The notes below the pieces were generated by a model. It made no database searches. It saw nothing but the letters and a program-made list of their open reading frames with translations, and was not told where the DNA came from. 64,000 nucleotides of DNA from Eukaryota sp. TZLM1-RC (lineage: Eukaryota; Metamonada: BaSk clade), in assembly GCA_040285825.1 (NCBI GenBank), contig JAUPSS010000003.1:1302001-1366000 (forward strand). Direction: 5' to 3'. Below are positions 9,813-20,204 of the stretch, piece by piece. The position numbers and the translations under genes were made by a program. The first letter of the stretch is position 1; each line of letters begins with the position of its first letter.

Positions 9813-10500
9813 TTTCATTTGAAATGCATACTTTCTTCAAGCATCATTCAAACTTATTCCAAGATCTTTCATCCTTGGTGAGATCGTCCACAGATGTTCT
9901 AGAATCCTCGAATAATTGGCCACCAATCTGAATGAGCCCATTTCTCCTCTAGAACAATACGTAGCTTTGAAGCTAGTTTCTTTGTGGTCTCTGAAACGCT
10001 TCTCGTCTTGTTCCATAGTAGTGCTCACTAATTGCAATTTCTAGCTTATTTAGTGATGCAGAAATGTCTCTAGACCAAACTTGATTACATTCCGGACAAC
10101 TGAACTGGCGTTGTGAACTTTAACTTCACCATTAACTTCTCGATAGATCTTTTGATGTAGCATCTTGCAGTACTTCACCTTTGCAGATGTCATATATTGA
10201 TCTCCGATCTTGACATCAGCAAATGAACATTGTAACAACTTGAGAAACGCCTTGCGTGGAGTTTCACTTTTTGACGTGATGTACCACCATCTCCATTGCC
10301 AAACCACACCTTTACTTCTCGACCGTCTGTAAATTTTTTCACTTTGTTGATAATTGAGCTGAATCTGTTCTCTTTTCCTATAAAGAAGTCAAATGTGTTT
10401 CTCCCCAATGCTTTTCGGGCACTCAGATATAATTGCTGCTTTAGCAATGATCGTCTTACGTTATTACCTTCATAATCCTTATAGTCACTGATAGTTGAAA
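9813..10500 (-). pseudogene. FzA copy 1: Fanzor-like nuclease C-terminal part plus 3' tail
   Basis: Minus-strand relic of a TnpB/Fanzor-type nuclease. It reads from LYLSARKALGR through GREVKVWFGNG and KTPRKAFLK to the TSAKVKYC zinc-ribbon half. After a frameshift, the second half (SCPECNQVW) and the RuvC-III-like segment DISASLNQLEIA appear, with the stop at 9973-9975. The N-terminal half is missing. The 160 nt after the stop (9813-9972) is conserved in all three FzA copies and ends at GCATTTCAAATGAAA. The kinesin start lies 97 nt further on, in the same orientation. Confidence 0.68.
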
Positions 10501-10920
10501 GGATATATTTCTACGAAAACACATTTTTAAAAAAACGCACTTCTAGCTTTTGACCAATTCATGCTATCTTGATAGAGGTTAAGCATACTTTAGATCTATC
10601 ACTATATGATATCACGATCAAATGATAGTTAAAGCAGCAACATCATAATACATAAATAGACACTAATCTATGGGGTTTCTGGAACGCCTCAGGTCTTTCA
10701 TTGTAGTAGTGCTCACTTATGGAAATCTCCATCTGGTTTCTGGAGGCTGAGATGTCCGTGTTTGACATTGAGGGCATACAAACTTTTCATTGTGCACCCT
10801 CCCATCATCGTGATACACCTTTTGATTGAATACCTTACAGCAATTCGTTTTGGCAGATGTGTAGAATTCATCTCCATTACGCTTCACATATGTAAAATGT
10901 TTCTGAATCTCCTTCAAAAA
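10501..10920 (-). pseudogene. FzB copy 1: 3' end of a second Fanzor-like gene
   Basis: Directly upstream of FzA copy 1 on the minus strand. It encodes the end of FzB: TSAKTNCC, then FVCPQCQ and, in another frame, TDISAS and EHYYNER, followed by about 160 nt of non-coding tail that abuts truncated FzA. The same FzB-tail/FzA junction occurs in copy 2 at 17.5 kb. Truncated abruptly near 10,920, where unrelated sequence begins. Confidence 0.62.
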
Positions 10921-11099
10921 GCGCGATATTCAAACTGCCTCAATTTTGTTTTTTAAAAAAAAAGACACAGTTGAAGAAGTTGATTCAGGTGACAGTAGCA
11001 GTATCTTTAAGAAAATTCACCTAGAAATTGGGTGTCATTTGGAGTGTATGGAAAAATCCAAGAATGCTACAGATTTACTGTAATAAAAGGCTATAACTT

Positions 11100-12080
11100 A
11101 AGACAAATATGAAGGCCTATCACCAACACTATCCTCTACCAAATAATCTACAATTGCCTTGATGTTGATACATGCAAAATTGTTACGATTCCATACCTTA
11201 TCCTTTCCATTCACATTGTTCTCTACAAACATCAGATCCACATCTTAACAAAGCATGACATTTCACAGTAGGGCACTTCTCTCCCATCCATGGCCTAGGA
11301 TTCACAACTTCAAGAAATACATTTACTGGGTTACAACAAGTTGGACACTTTGAAGATGTGTTTCTCTCATCAACTAAACATACTGTGTCACCATTTTTCT
11401 TAAAGAAATTTCTCCATCCAACTCCTCTACTTGATCGATGGTGCTTTAAATTCTTTCTCTTATTGCAATTGTCACCTAAAATTAGGATAGTGTCTTCATC
11501 ATTCCATTGCTTTTCAGCCATTCTTTTGATAACATAGCCTCTGTTTTCTGATGATGGACATATCTTTGCATTTTTTGAATGCGCCATATCATTAAACAGT
11601 AGTAATCAAATGTAAAAGTCATGTCTGTCAGCTTGGAAGCAACAGAAGAATAGACATTATTATAAATAAAAGATTTTGATGATTCTTTTGATAAAGTAGC
11701 TTCTGTTTTTTCCATTATGATTATATTGTGTAAAATGTACTCTTTTTTTTCAACTTTTTGAATTTTTGGTGAACTCTCGATACCGTTAACCACTCCAAAT
11801 CTGTCAATCTCAGCCATTCATATTGTTTATCTCTTTTTAGTTGGTCTTTTGCAATAAGTTTGAATCTTTTTTCACTACAAAGGTAAAGTAAATCACTTTT
11901 ACCAGGGTCAATATGTACTTTGTGTTTTGCTGATAGAAATTCAACATCCAAATCATTCACTTAGGTCTCAGTGGTTGCAAACTCCCAGTATCAATCTTGA
12001 ATGACATGCCAATACAATCCTCTCTTGCTAGCTCAAGACAGGCTGCAAAACCATTAGTTTTCACGGTGTTGTTAAATTTG
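11100..12080 (-). pseudogene. FzC copy: Fanzor1-like nuclease, degenerate
   Basis: Reading 12,080 down: WTIYSKGYKFNN and TNGFAACLELARED (the region before RuvC-I), IDPGKSDLLYL (RuvC-I Asp) near 11,900, LILGDNCNKR then RGVGWRNFF, VDERNTSSKCPTC (RuvC-II Glu and zinc ribbon) near 11,350, NPRPW, and WNRNNFACINI (RuvC-III) near 11,180. Several frameshifts break it. The RuvC-III Asp of the NRD motif is Asn here, so it would be nuclease-dead even if repaired. LINE-B replaces its upstream part after about 12,345; no exonuclease sequence is left. Confidence 0.72.
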
Positions 12081-12349
12081 TAGCCTTTTGAGTAAATGGT
12101 CCAATAAATTCAAAAATATGACCAAAATAAATTTTATTTTTCTGGACTCATATGTTGAATGTCAGCTGTTGAATCCACTCCGAATTATTTTTCAATGTGG
12201 AAAATTAATTCAATGTGGAAGTAGTAGTGGTGGAACAACATTGGTGGTGGACAACAATTTTTCCGAGAACAACATGAAGAAAGATCAACATGAGAAGCGA
12301 ATGACGAAGCGATTGAAAAAATGGAGGTTGTATGAAATTTCGTAAAACT

Positions 12350-13670
12350 GAAACAGCCATCTCTTGATTTTTGCAGATCTTTCAACAAACTTCGGGTCAA
12401 ATTTTTTTCTTCTTTATTAGAAGTAAATGAATCTATGATTCGAAGTCATGTATTTTGTTCTGCTGATTTGGATGGAATTGGTTTCACTAAATCTTCGATT
12501 TTGTGTAAAGCAGCATTTTTAGGAGGTAGAAACAATTTTATTTTTGAATTTTTTCAAAGGTTCCCTTTTGATGTTCATCTGATCAATGGTGAATCAAATT
12601 TTTACCTAAATCAACTTCAATTTGAATTAGATCATTTGCTCAGTGATATCTGGATTGAGTGTTTTCCTCAGAATGCTCAAGAAACTCCCAACCGATCACT
12701 CCCACATTTACGTTTTTGCCTGAAAAAGCTTCAGCACCATCTGGTTAAATTATATGAAAGCTTGAATTATGAAGTAAGACTTGGCTTGGCCAAAACTGAA
12801 ATCCCGCTTTCGGTAATTTTTTAAAGGACATTCATAATAGTTCTGCTGCTGCTTTAGTAACCCAAATTCCCTCTGTTTATGGACTATTGTTAAAAAACAA
12901 TGAATGGCTTTTAAACATGCGTTTTCGTTGTTTTCTGTGGCCAAACAATTTGCCCAAACATTTAACTTGTAAATGTGGTAAACCTCTTTTGTTTACTCAT
13001 CTTTTGAACTGTAAACATTTCATCACATTTAGAAGTAAAGTGCATAATAATGTCATGGACCAAATTTATGTAAGGTGTAAATCATATCGAGCAGATTCCT
13101 TTTAGAGCCGTTGTTATCGAAATTAATTCTTGATGACCCCAATATTGATAGCACGCGCTACAACAGAGCTTCTATGGGTCTGACAAGAGGTGATGTGGTT
13201 GTTCCCGGTTTAAATGGTAGTTTTACTATTTTAGAAGTCATGTCCATTGACCCTTGTAATTCCTCTAACGAACATCTCATTAACTCGGATGTAAATAATC
13301 CTCTTTTTGCAGACGAAAAATATAAAATTGCTAAATACGCGAAACCCACTTCCTCTTTAAATGAAAATTCTCATGCCCAATATAGTTTATGTCCCTTTGT
13401 TTTTCTTTGCTTGGATCTTTAGGTAAGGCTGCAATGGCTTTCCTGGAGGATTTTGCAGTAGCTGTAAAGGAAAGAACTGGAAGAATTTTCAATCGTGTTT
13501 ACTGGCAAAACAGGATTGTATTTTCTATTTTTAAGGGAATGGTGAAATTAATTTCTGATTCACTCTCTTCATTTAGGAAATTTTCTGAAGTTTTAGTAAT
13601 TAGTTGTTTTGATGTTGGTGAGGTAGATTTTGAGGATGTGGAGTTTTAGTTGTGTATTTTATGTTTTCAT
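12350..13670 (+). pseudogene. LINE-B fragment (1.3 kb)
   Basis: Covers the connection region after the reverse transcriptase, FEFFQRFPFD, then LWPNNLPKHLTCKCGKPLL...HLLNCK (zinc knuckle CCHC), FRSKVHNNV, the RGDVVVPG endonuclease core and the C-terminal WQNRIVFSIF domain. Frames at 12,435-12,824, 12,887-13,105, 13,111-13,422 and 13,389-13,649 are pieces of one protein separated by frameshifts and a TAG near 13,105. Confidence 0.85.
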
Positions 13671-13767
13671 GTTCCCTATTAGATAAATTAAATATGCAAA
13701 AAAAAGACAGCCATCTTTCATTCCGCCACCGACTCTTCTCGACTTTCTGTGTTGATTATAGCTCAAT

Positions 13768-14424
13768 ATGCCTTACAACTTTGATTTCCTTGTGGTACTT
13801 GATGATGTTCACCAGTTATTATGATGTTATTTAACTGATATTTGAAAAGTTACTTGCAGTCACTAGTGGCGCAGCTACTTCATGGCTGTGGGCGATCAAG
13901 CTGTACAAACATATACTGTGCTTCTTGTTCTGAATGTAATCGACCTGCAGATGTGAATCAAGCAGCTATCATGGCATTGGGTTTGGTGAAAACAGGTCGT
14001 TTGGACCTTTTATGCCCTCCAGTGTCAAAGGAAGCTTCCCTTCCTCCTTTGGATCTATCCTCAAGAATCGATTTTGCCCTACTTTAAAGAGGTACGTATA
14101 GGTATGCAATAAAAGAAATAGCTCCTATCAACCATCTACTCTATATCTCAACCCTCATTTCATGCCTCTTTGATATTTCTTTCTTTAATGTCCCCTTCTT
14201 TGCTCGTTTTCACAATACAGGTAGGTGGGTTGTTACCTCCTTCACTCATGACCTCTATTAGCTATGTCTTTGCCCTTGTCTTAAACACTACACGATCTCT
14301 CTTAGAAAACCCTAAGCTATACAAGCTTTCTCATTCTCCTTCTAACCTTTTCTTCACATTTCCCCTTCCGAAATCTCCCTTAGCGTCTGGTGGAGAAACT
14401 ATTAGTTTTTTAATGTTAATCTGA
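13768..14424 (+). CDS. AZUL zinc-finger protein, UBE3A-type N-terminus (truncated or intron-bearing)
   Basis: The frame at 13,842-14,087 encodes an AZUL domain: LVAQLLHGCGRSSCTN, YCASC, then about 20 residues with an A-I-ALGL helix and LLCPP. The order C-x4-C-x4-C-x2-C and flanking helices match the amino-terminal zinc finger of UBE3A, which docks that HECT ubiquitin ligase on the proteasome subunit Rpn10. No in-frame ATG precedes it; splicing out 13,816-13,859 would join an ATG at 13,768 in phase (inferred). A second frame at 14,221-14,424 (SISYVFALVLNTTRSLLENP) could be the segment after AZUL. No HECT domain exists before the next mobile element at 14.8 kb. It is either a truncated ligase or a stand-alone AZUL protein. 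Confidence 0.6.
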
Positions 14425-14777
14425 GCTCAATTTTCCATAATGGATTTATTCTATATCTGTTCAAAATTTTGAGATTTTGTCAACTTGTCTGTGACAAAAT
14501 GTTTCAACTGCTAATTCCATATACTGTTGAAAAAAAATTTGTGAATTAACTGGATGCTAATTATTCATAAGCATGGGTTGCTCATGATTTGGAGATTGTT
14601 TTTTTATTTTCTCAAAGCACCTCAATAAAATACAATAAAATTTATTGTCTTTTATAGTGAAGAAATAAGAATCATGATATTACGAAGACTTATGAACACA
14701 GAGAGGTAAGTAAAATGAATGAATGAAACCTAGACTGGAAGTAGGTTAAGGTTAAGTATCAAGCACCAACAAAGAAT
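14425..14777. other. Intergenic region
   Basis: A+T-rich, without an open frame or recognisable repeat, between the AZUL gene and an FzC relic. Confidence 0.5.
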
Positions 14778-15085
14778 GTTGGTTATCGAAAGTTTTTGAA
14801 AAAAAAAGCAACTTCCGTCTATTGCTACTGGATGAATATAAAACAAGTTGTCCATGTCATGCATGTGAACTCGAGGGAAAAGAAGGCGAAAATGTAAAGA
14901 AGCATCGAGTACCTAACCCAAGACCTTACAGGAGAGCAAAGACTCCAACGGTCTTTAGACATGGATTACTCACTTGCAAGAAGCGTGGATGTATATGAAA
15001 TCATAATGTCAATGCTGTTCTTAATATGATTCATATTGTAGATCAGTATCTCAAAGGAAATGAAAGACCTGAAACAATCCTTTGA
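14778..15085 (+). pseudogene. FzC relic: Fanzor1-like C-terminal region
   Basis: One frame reads FRLLLLDEYKTSCPCHACE (RuvC-II Glu and first half of the zinc ribbon), then VPNPRPYRR, HGLLTCKKRGC (second half), a TGA where other copies have Trp, and NHNVNAVLNM (RuvC-III; Asp replaced by Asn), ending at 15,083-15,085. It is too short and broken to have been listed as an ORF but aligns motif by motif with 33.4-33.7 and 37.2-37.6 kb. It lies in sense orientation 74 nt before the armadillo gene. Confidence 0.75.
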
Positions 15086-15159
15086 AAGACCTCTAAATCA
15101 TTTCATCTTCAGTAATCTCAACGGTTTACTACTATTTGACATTTTTGTGCTAGTAGCCG

Positions 15160-16137
15160 ATGTCACTTGTTACACCTCCTGTTAGAACTTCTTCCATAAT
15201 TAATATTCCCCCCAAAGGTCACAATGGACCTAAAGAAACTTCAACACCTTTCGGTCTCAATGTTCCAAAACTTTCATCATTAGCTGATGACTCATCTGAT
15301 GAAGAAGCTCCTTCTCCTCAACCAACAGTGAACACTACTTCAGAGAAACCCCCGCCGTCTCTCTCTCCCGGTTCTCTCCCTTCCCCTACGCTCGTCAACA
15401 AGGGTTCAGTTCACGCAAACTCTTCTGCAGATCTCCACTCTTCCTCTCTTTCAAAGACACACACACAAGGATCCTTAATACCAACAACGTTTCGCAGCCT
15501 TCCTAAACCTGAATCCAATGCTAATATCTCTGTTATTGATTTTACTGCTGCTCCGACCGACGGAGACTCTCTTCATCAACAATCAAAAGTTGTGGAGCTT
15601 GCTGATGGTGCAGTAATTGTGAATTCAGATCCATTAACCATTAAACTACACGGATTTTTAGAACACTTGTTTTCCAATTCAATATCAAAAAGAGAATTTG
15701 CTTTGAAAGAAATCTGCCAAATTGTTTGGCTTGGTGGTTTTAACTACCAAGTTTATGTAGGTTCAACTGGTGTTCTGGAGCTTTGTGTGGAAATTTTATC
15801 AAATAATATAGAACCTTTTTCTTTGAAAACAAAATCACTACAATTACTAGCTATTGCTTTAAGAAATTGTAACTACAACCAAAGTAGAGCTAATGAAAAC
15901 GGTTTATTATTAATACTTTCAGAATTACTCACAGAAAGTAATAAAATGATTAGAATGTGGGCTTGTAATGTAATGTTCAACTTACTGTGGAATAATTTTG
16001 ACATTCAAACTACATGCCGACTTTACACATCTGTACTTTCTGCCAGGCTACGGTCTGTTGCTAATGAAGACTGGCGAGTTTGGAGTCACAACGATGCAGT
16101 AGAAATATTAAAGTTAATGGATTGGAGAATTGATTAG
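15160..16137 (+). CDS. Armadillo-like helical protein with disordered N-terminus
   Basis: A 325-residue protein. Residues 1-150 are Pro/Ser/Thr-rich and acidic in part (DDSSDEEAPS), predicted disordered. Residues about 165-325 form alpha-helical armadillo/HEAT-like repeats (FALKEICQIVWLGG, LQLLAIALRNC, RMWACNVMFNLLWN) and end DWRID, TAG. It resembles ARM-repeat scaffold proteins generally; I cannot name the family. Intact and intronless. The ATG follows an FzC relic by 74 nt, so its promoter is short or element-derived. Confidence 0.72.
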   Translation: MSLVTPPVRTSSIINIPPKGHNGPKETSTPFGLNVPKLSSLADDSSDEEAPSPQPTVNTTSEKPPPSLSPGSLPSPTLVNKGSVHANSSADLHSSSLSKTHTQGSLIPTTFRSLPKPESNANISVIDFTAAPTDGDSLHQQSKVVELADGAVIVNSDPLTIKLHGFLEHLFSNSISKREFALKEICQIVWLGGFNYQVYVGSTGVLELCVEILSNNIEPFSLKTKSLQLLAIALRNCNYNQSRANENGLLLILSELLTESNKMIRMWACNVMFNLLWNNFDIQTTCRLYTSVLSARLRSVANEDWRVWSHNDAVEILKLMDWRID

Positions 16138-16237
16138 GATAAATGTACAGATTTGAGAGTTTAACAAATAATTTAAGAATTTGGTTTTTAAACAAATTCT
16201 TTCAATTAGTATGAAATTACCAAATAAAAAGGTGATT

Positions 16238-16780
16238 CTATTTTTTAAGTGTCTCTGCAATTGACTCCCATAATTCAGCAATTCCGTCCCCTTCGTTGTT
16301 GGTAACGTGGACAATGACGTCATCAATTGATTGAGCAAGGGTTTCTGACTGGGTGACACTATCATGGCTAATCAAATCATCATCAGTTTCCTCTTCAGAT
16401 TCAGAATGATAGATCAAGTAGAGTGTTGAAGAAGACGGCATTGATGTTAGGATTGTGTTAATACCAGAAATGACTTCTTCCAGATCAGAGCTTCTTTGAT
16501 CAATTACATAAAGGATTACATCAGTGGACGTGTGGGACTTCCAACGTGTAACTTCCCCACTAAAGTCCTTAATGCACAGAGATATACCGGAATGTGCCAC
16601 GCGTGTCAAATTAACACCAACACTGGGTGCATTAGGAAACCGGACATAAGGTTGATTCAAGTGAGAGGTCAATTGATGTAAGAGTGATGTCTTAGTGGAA
16701 GGATTGAGACCGAGAATAACCAATGAAAACTCAGGGACATGTGTTAGCTTATGGTAGATGTATCTAGCAGTAGTGAGCAT
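16238..16780 (-). CDS. Divergent ARF-like GTPase with degenerate nucleotide-binding motifs
   Basis: A 180-residue protein with the ARF/ARL layout: FSLVILGLNPSTKTSLL for the P-loop (normally GLDNAGKT), PSVGVNLTRV for switch I (PTVGFN), IKDFSGEVTRW for switch II (DLGGQ), and VIDQRSSDLEE. The second P-loop Gly is Thr, the switch II Gln is Glu, and no NKxD is seen (YHSES occupies its place). It probably binds nucleotide poorly and may act as a pseudo-GTPase adaptor on membranes, by inference. There is no obvious N-terminal myristoylation Gly. Intact; FzA copy 2 ends 38 nt upstream. Confidence 0.7.
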   Translation of the reverse strand: MLTTARYIYHKLTHVPEFSLVILGLNPSTKTSLLHQLTSHLNQPYVRFPNAPSVGVNLTRVAHSGISLCIKDFSGEVTRWKSHTSTDVILYVIDQRSSDLEEVISGINTILTSMPSSSTLYLIYHSESEEETDDDLISHDSVTQSETLAQSIDDVIVHVTNNEGDGIAELWESIAETLKK

Positions 16781-16818
16781 GGGTTATAAGTACAGGAAAG
16801 TCAAATACTATCTGCGGT

Positions 16819-17511
16819 TTTCATTTGAAATGCATACTTTCTTTAAGCATCATTCAAAGTTATTTCAAGAACTTTCATCCTTGGTGAGATCGTCCACAGA
16901 TGTTCTAGAATCCTCGAATAATTGGCCACCAATCTGAGTGAGCCCATTTCTCCTCTAGAACAATACGTAGCTTTGAAGCTAGTTTCTTTGTGGTCTCTGA
17001 AATGCTTCTCGTCTTGTTCCATAGTAGTCCTCACTAATTGCAATTTCTAGCTGATTTAGTGATGTAGAAATGTCTCCAGACCAAACTTGATTACATTCTG
17101 GACAACTGAAATGGCGTTGTGAACTTTAACTTCACCATCAACTTCTCGATAGATCTTTTGATGTAGCATCTTGCAGTACTTCACCTTTGCAGATGTCATA
17201 TATTCATCTCCGATCTTCACATTAACAAATGAACATTGTAACAACTTGAGAAACGCCTTACGTGGAGTTTTCACTTTTTGACTTGATTTACCACCGCCTC
17301 CATCGCCAAACCATACCTTTACTTCTCGACCGTTTGCAAATTTTTTCACTTTGTTGATAATTGAGCTGAATCTTTTCTGTTTTCCTATAAAGAAGTCAAA
17401 TGTGTTTCTCCCCAATGCTTTTCGAGCACTCAGATATAATTGCTGCTGTAGCAATGATCGTCTTACGTTATTACCTTCATAATCCTTATAGTCACCGATA
17501 GTTGATAGCAT
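16819..17511 (-). pseudogene. FzA copy 2: Fanzor-like nuclease C-terminal part plus 3' tail
   Basis: Same extent and about 95% the same sequence as FzA copy 1. ALGRNTFDFFIGKQ, GREVKVWFGDGGGG, KTPRKAFLK and IGDEYMTSAKVKYC are readable; the second zinc-ribbon half and DISTSLNQLEIA are in a shifted frame, and the stop is at 16,979-16,981. The 5' boundary with the FzB tail near 17,510 is the same as in copy 1. The conserved 160-nt tail runs 16,819-16,978. Confidence 0.68.
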
Positions 17512-18560
17512 ATATTTCTACCAAAACACATTTTTAAAAAAAACGCACTTCTGGCTTTTGACCAATTCATGCAATCTTGATAGACGTTAAGCATACTTTA
17601 GATCCATCACTATATGATATCACGATCAAATGATAGTTAAAGCAGCAACATCATAATACATAAATAGACACTTATCTACAGGGTTTCTGGAACGCCTCAG
17701 GTCTTTCATTGTAGTAGTGCTCACTTATTGCAATCTCCAGCTGGTTTTTGGAGGCTGAGATATCCGTGTTTGACATTGAGGGCATACAAACTTTTCATTG
17801 TGCACCCTCCCATCATCGTGATACACCTTTTGATTGAATACCTTACAGCAATTCGTTTTGGCAGATGTGTAGATTTCATTCTATTAGGCTTCACATATGT
17901 AAAATGTTTCTGAATCTCCTTCAAAAAGCGCTTCCTTGGGGTTTTCACAGATTGTCTTGATGGCCCATCACCTCCACTACCAAACCAAATTATGGTTTCT
18001 CTTCCATTAGCCATTAGTTTATTTTCTCAATAAATCATACTGTCTTCTTATAAAAAAATCAAACTTGTTGCGGTGCAGGACTCGGCGATCTCCATTTATC
18101 AGCAGTTGGTCTATTATAGTTCTCGGACGGAAGTCAGGATTCCTGATTTCTTCCTGTGTCGGTACCCATGCCATTGGCGTTGCTGTTTCATACAGACATT
18201 TGCGGAAATTCTGTACGAAATAGCAATTTGGTGATGCATGTGTCAAGAATGATCTTCTTTGCCTTTGAATTTAGAGCAAGACCCGAAAGTTGATGGTCAA
18301 CATTGTTATTATCTATATTTGATCCAATTGAATACTTACACAAATTTTTGTGGTTAGGATCAATTGCACAAAATGAATATTCAATTGGATCAACTGGAAG
18401 AGGCTCATAGGCGTCATCAGTTCTTCGACGTTGCCTGGGACGGACCTGTTGTTGAACTCTGCAGTTACGTTTCCGACTCTTGGCAGACATATCGTGTTGT
18501 CCACTGGCTCTGGCGGTTTCAAATTCTCTTGCTGAGCGGCGATTCTTGGTTCTCTTAGGA
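17512..18560 (-). pseudogene. FzB copy 2: Fanzor-like nuclease, most complete FzB
   Basis: Reading 18,560 down: AKSRKRNCRVQQQ, RRRTDDAYEPLPVDPIEY, then FCAIDPNHKNLCKYSIGS, whose Asp is the likely RuvC-I residue. It continues with FRPRTIIDQLL, NKFDFFI, GRETIIWFGSG, KTPRKRFLKEIQ, a frameshifted zinc ribbon, TDISASKNQLEIA and the stop at 17,672-17,674. A 160-nt tail (17,512-17,671) follows. The arrangement is that of TnpB/Fanzor nucleases, but frameshifts at about 18,240, 18,020 and 17,890 inactivate it. Confidence 0.65.
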
Positions 18561-18701
18561 GCTGTTGAAAATGTTACCCTGAGAGATTAAACCATCTGAT
18601 GCAAGGGTATACGTGGCAAAGTTTTTTTGTTGAAGAGCTTCAATGGGTTCCTCAGTAGTTATCGGTCTGGATTTAAACGCAAGAAGTGTTTCTCAACTTG
18701 T

Positions 18702-19670
18702 TTACTGAAAGAAATAAAACCTGGTGAGTAGCTTGCGAATGAAAGCGAGATCGTGTCTCTTCATTGTTACACCCGCCATGTTCTCGAGGAAGGACAAAAT
18801 AAGGATGCCGGCGGAGAAGATAAAAGTCATCGATTCAGCGTTTAGTTGGATGTCAGTTTCTTCTAAGAGGGCTTGGAACCCAGCAGGGTCACCTACTTGT
18901 TGGTTAAACAAATCAGTTATGTGTGCTTGATGTTGCTCATACCAACCAAGTAGCTGCTCTGAAACGGCGGAATCTTTAAGAACGGCAGCAGCACATCTTT
19001 TCGGAGCTGGACAGTCAAAGAAGACTGTCATTGTTTTGTAGAAGTTAAATTTCCATACAACTGGGCCATCTGTCAATATTTGGTGAAAGCTGTTCGCCGT
19101 TTGGAGTGCGCGAAAGCTTCGGATGTAAAAATGGCACCAGTTGTCAGTCCTTTTATCACAACCCAGAGCGGTAAGGGCCACCTGGTTGGGTCAGAAGCAT
19201 AAGAGAGAGCCACGTAGACCTCCCGGTGGTTCTCAAAGGGTTACCAGATTGGAGGATTGACCATCACCACAAAGTCCTGGCATTGATACCAGAACTGTTG
19301 ATGGTACAACCAGTGGGCCATGTTCGGATGCATCAGTATAAAATACTGAGCAAGACGACAGGTCAAGACGCTGACAGTTCGTATGTAACGAAACTGTTGC
19401 TCCTTTGCTTCTCTTGCAGCACCGGTGAAGAATTTGGCAGCTGCAACAGCAACGGTTGTCTTCCTTGCGGTATTTTGGCGCTCGGGACGGTTAACCTCCC
19501 AGGGGAGTACAGCCCTCGACGTGGCAACTCTAAATTTGCCTGTGGGAATGTCAGTCAAAAAAAGATCAGACAGTCAACAATAGGATTTCATTTATTCACA
19601 ACTTCTGGCATTATAAAAATACAAAACATGAACACAATGATAATTAAACACTATAATACGTGATACTCAA
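18702..19670 (-). pseudogene. ORF-A upstream of FzB (unknown protein)
   Basis: Two minus-strand frames, 19,558-19,241 and 19,181-18,702, are halves of one protein separated by a frameshift near 19,200. The second half has WCHFYIRSF, ILTDGPVVWKFNFYKTM, VSEQLLGWYEQHQ and LEETDIQLNAE. The same protein is encoded at 40,489-41,361 and 51,460-52,332. Stop-bearing sequence joins it directly to FzB, so ORF-A may be the N-terminal domain of FzB or a separate element gene. I do not recognise it. The element's 5' end lies near 19,670 (TATAGTGTTTA). Confidence 0.55.
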
Positions 19671-20204
19671 CTATTTGATACTGCTGCCGCAACTATTTTC
19701 ATTCTTGAAAAGAGTACAGTTGAAGGAGTTGTTTTAGGTGATAACATTAGCATATTCAATCAAGAAAACGTGTTGTTTCAATGTGTTCGTATAATGTTTT
19801 TTTTCATTATGTAATTAAGTTAACACTTCTTTTATCTTTAAATAGAAACCACTCAACCTAACAATGACTCTTGACAAGACAACAGTCACAACTTCTCTTT
19901 TACACGAACTTTATCTTCTACGATGTATAAGACTTGGGTTAGTCTCCTTCCACCGAACGTTTTGATGATTTTCAGAAATCGTTTCCTTCCATAACCTCAC
20001 ACTTGAAACTCCGTGATTATGCCTTTGGTGCCTATTCAGCTGCTGTTCTTCAAATCTAGTCCGTCGTTACAATATCACCTCCTTGGATCTCAATGACAAC
20101 ATCCTGATGCTAATCCTATCTGAACCTCTCCTCTCAGTGTACGAGTGGAAAGCCAAATAGGAAGTTGTGACTTTCTTAGTTTATTCATTTAATAAGGAAT
20201 ATGA
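19671..20204 (+). other. Intergenic region with a possible gene relic
   Basis: From 19,863 an ATG opens MTLDKTTVTTSLLHELYLLR; coding-like pieces FDDFQKSFPSITSHLKLRDY and SLDLNDNILMLILSEPLL follow in other frames to 20,158. This looks like a decayed cellular gene, but I cannot identify it. Nothing is supported in 19,671-19,860. Confidence 0.3.

Noticed and set aside
9837-10037. Minus-strand frames in the FzA tail (also 16,843-17,043) as small proteins
   Set aside because: They are conserved only because the tail DNA is conserved; the FzA stop and non-coding tail lie in another frame.
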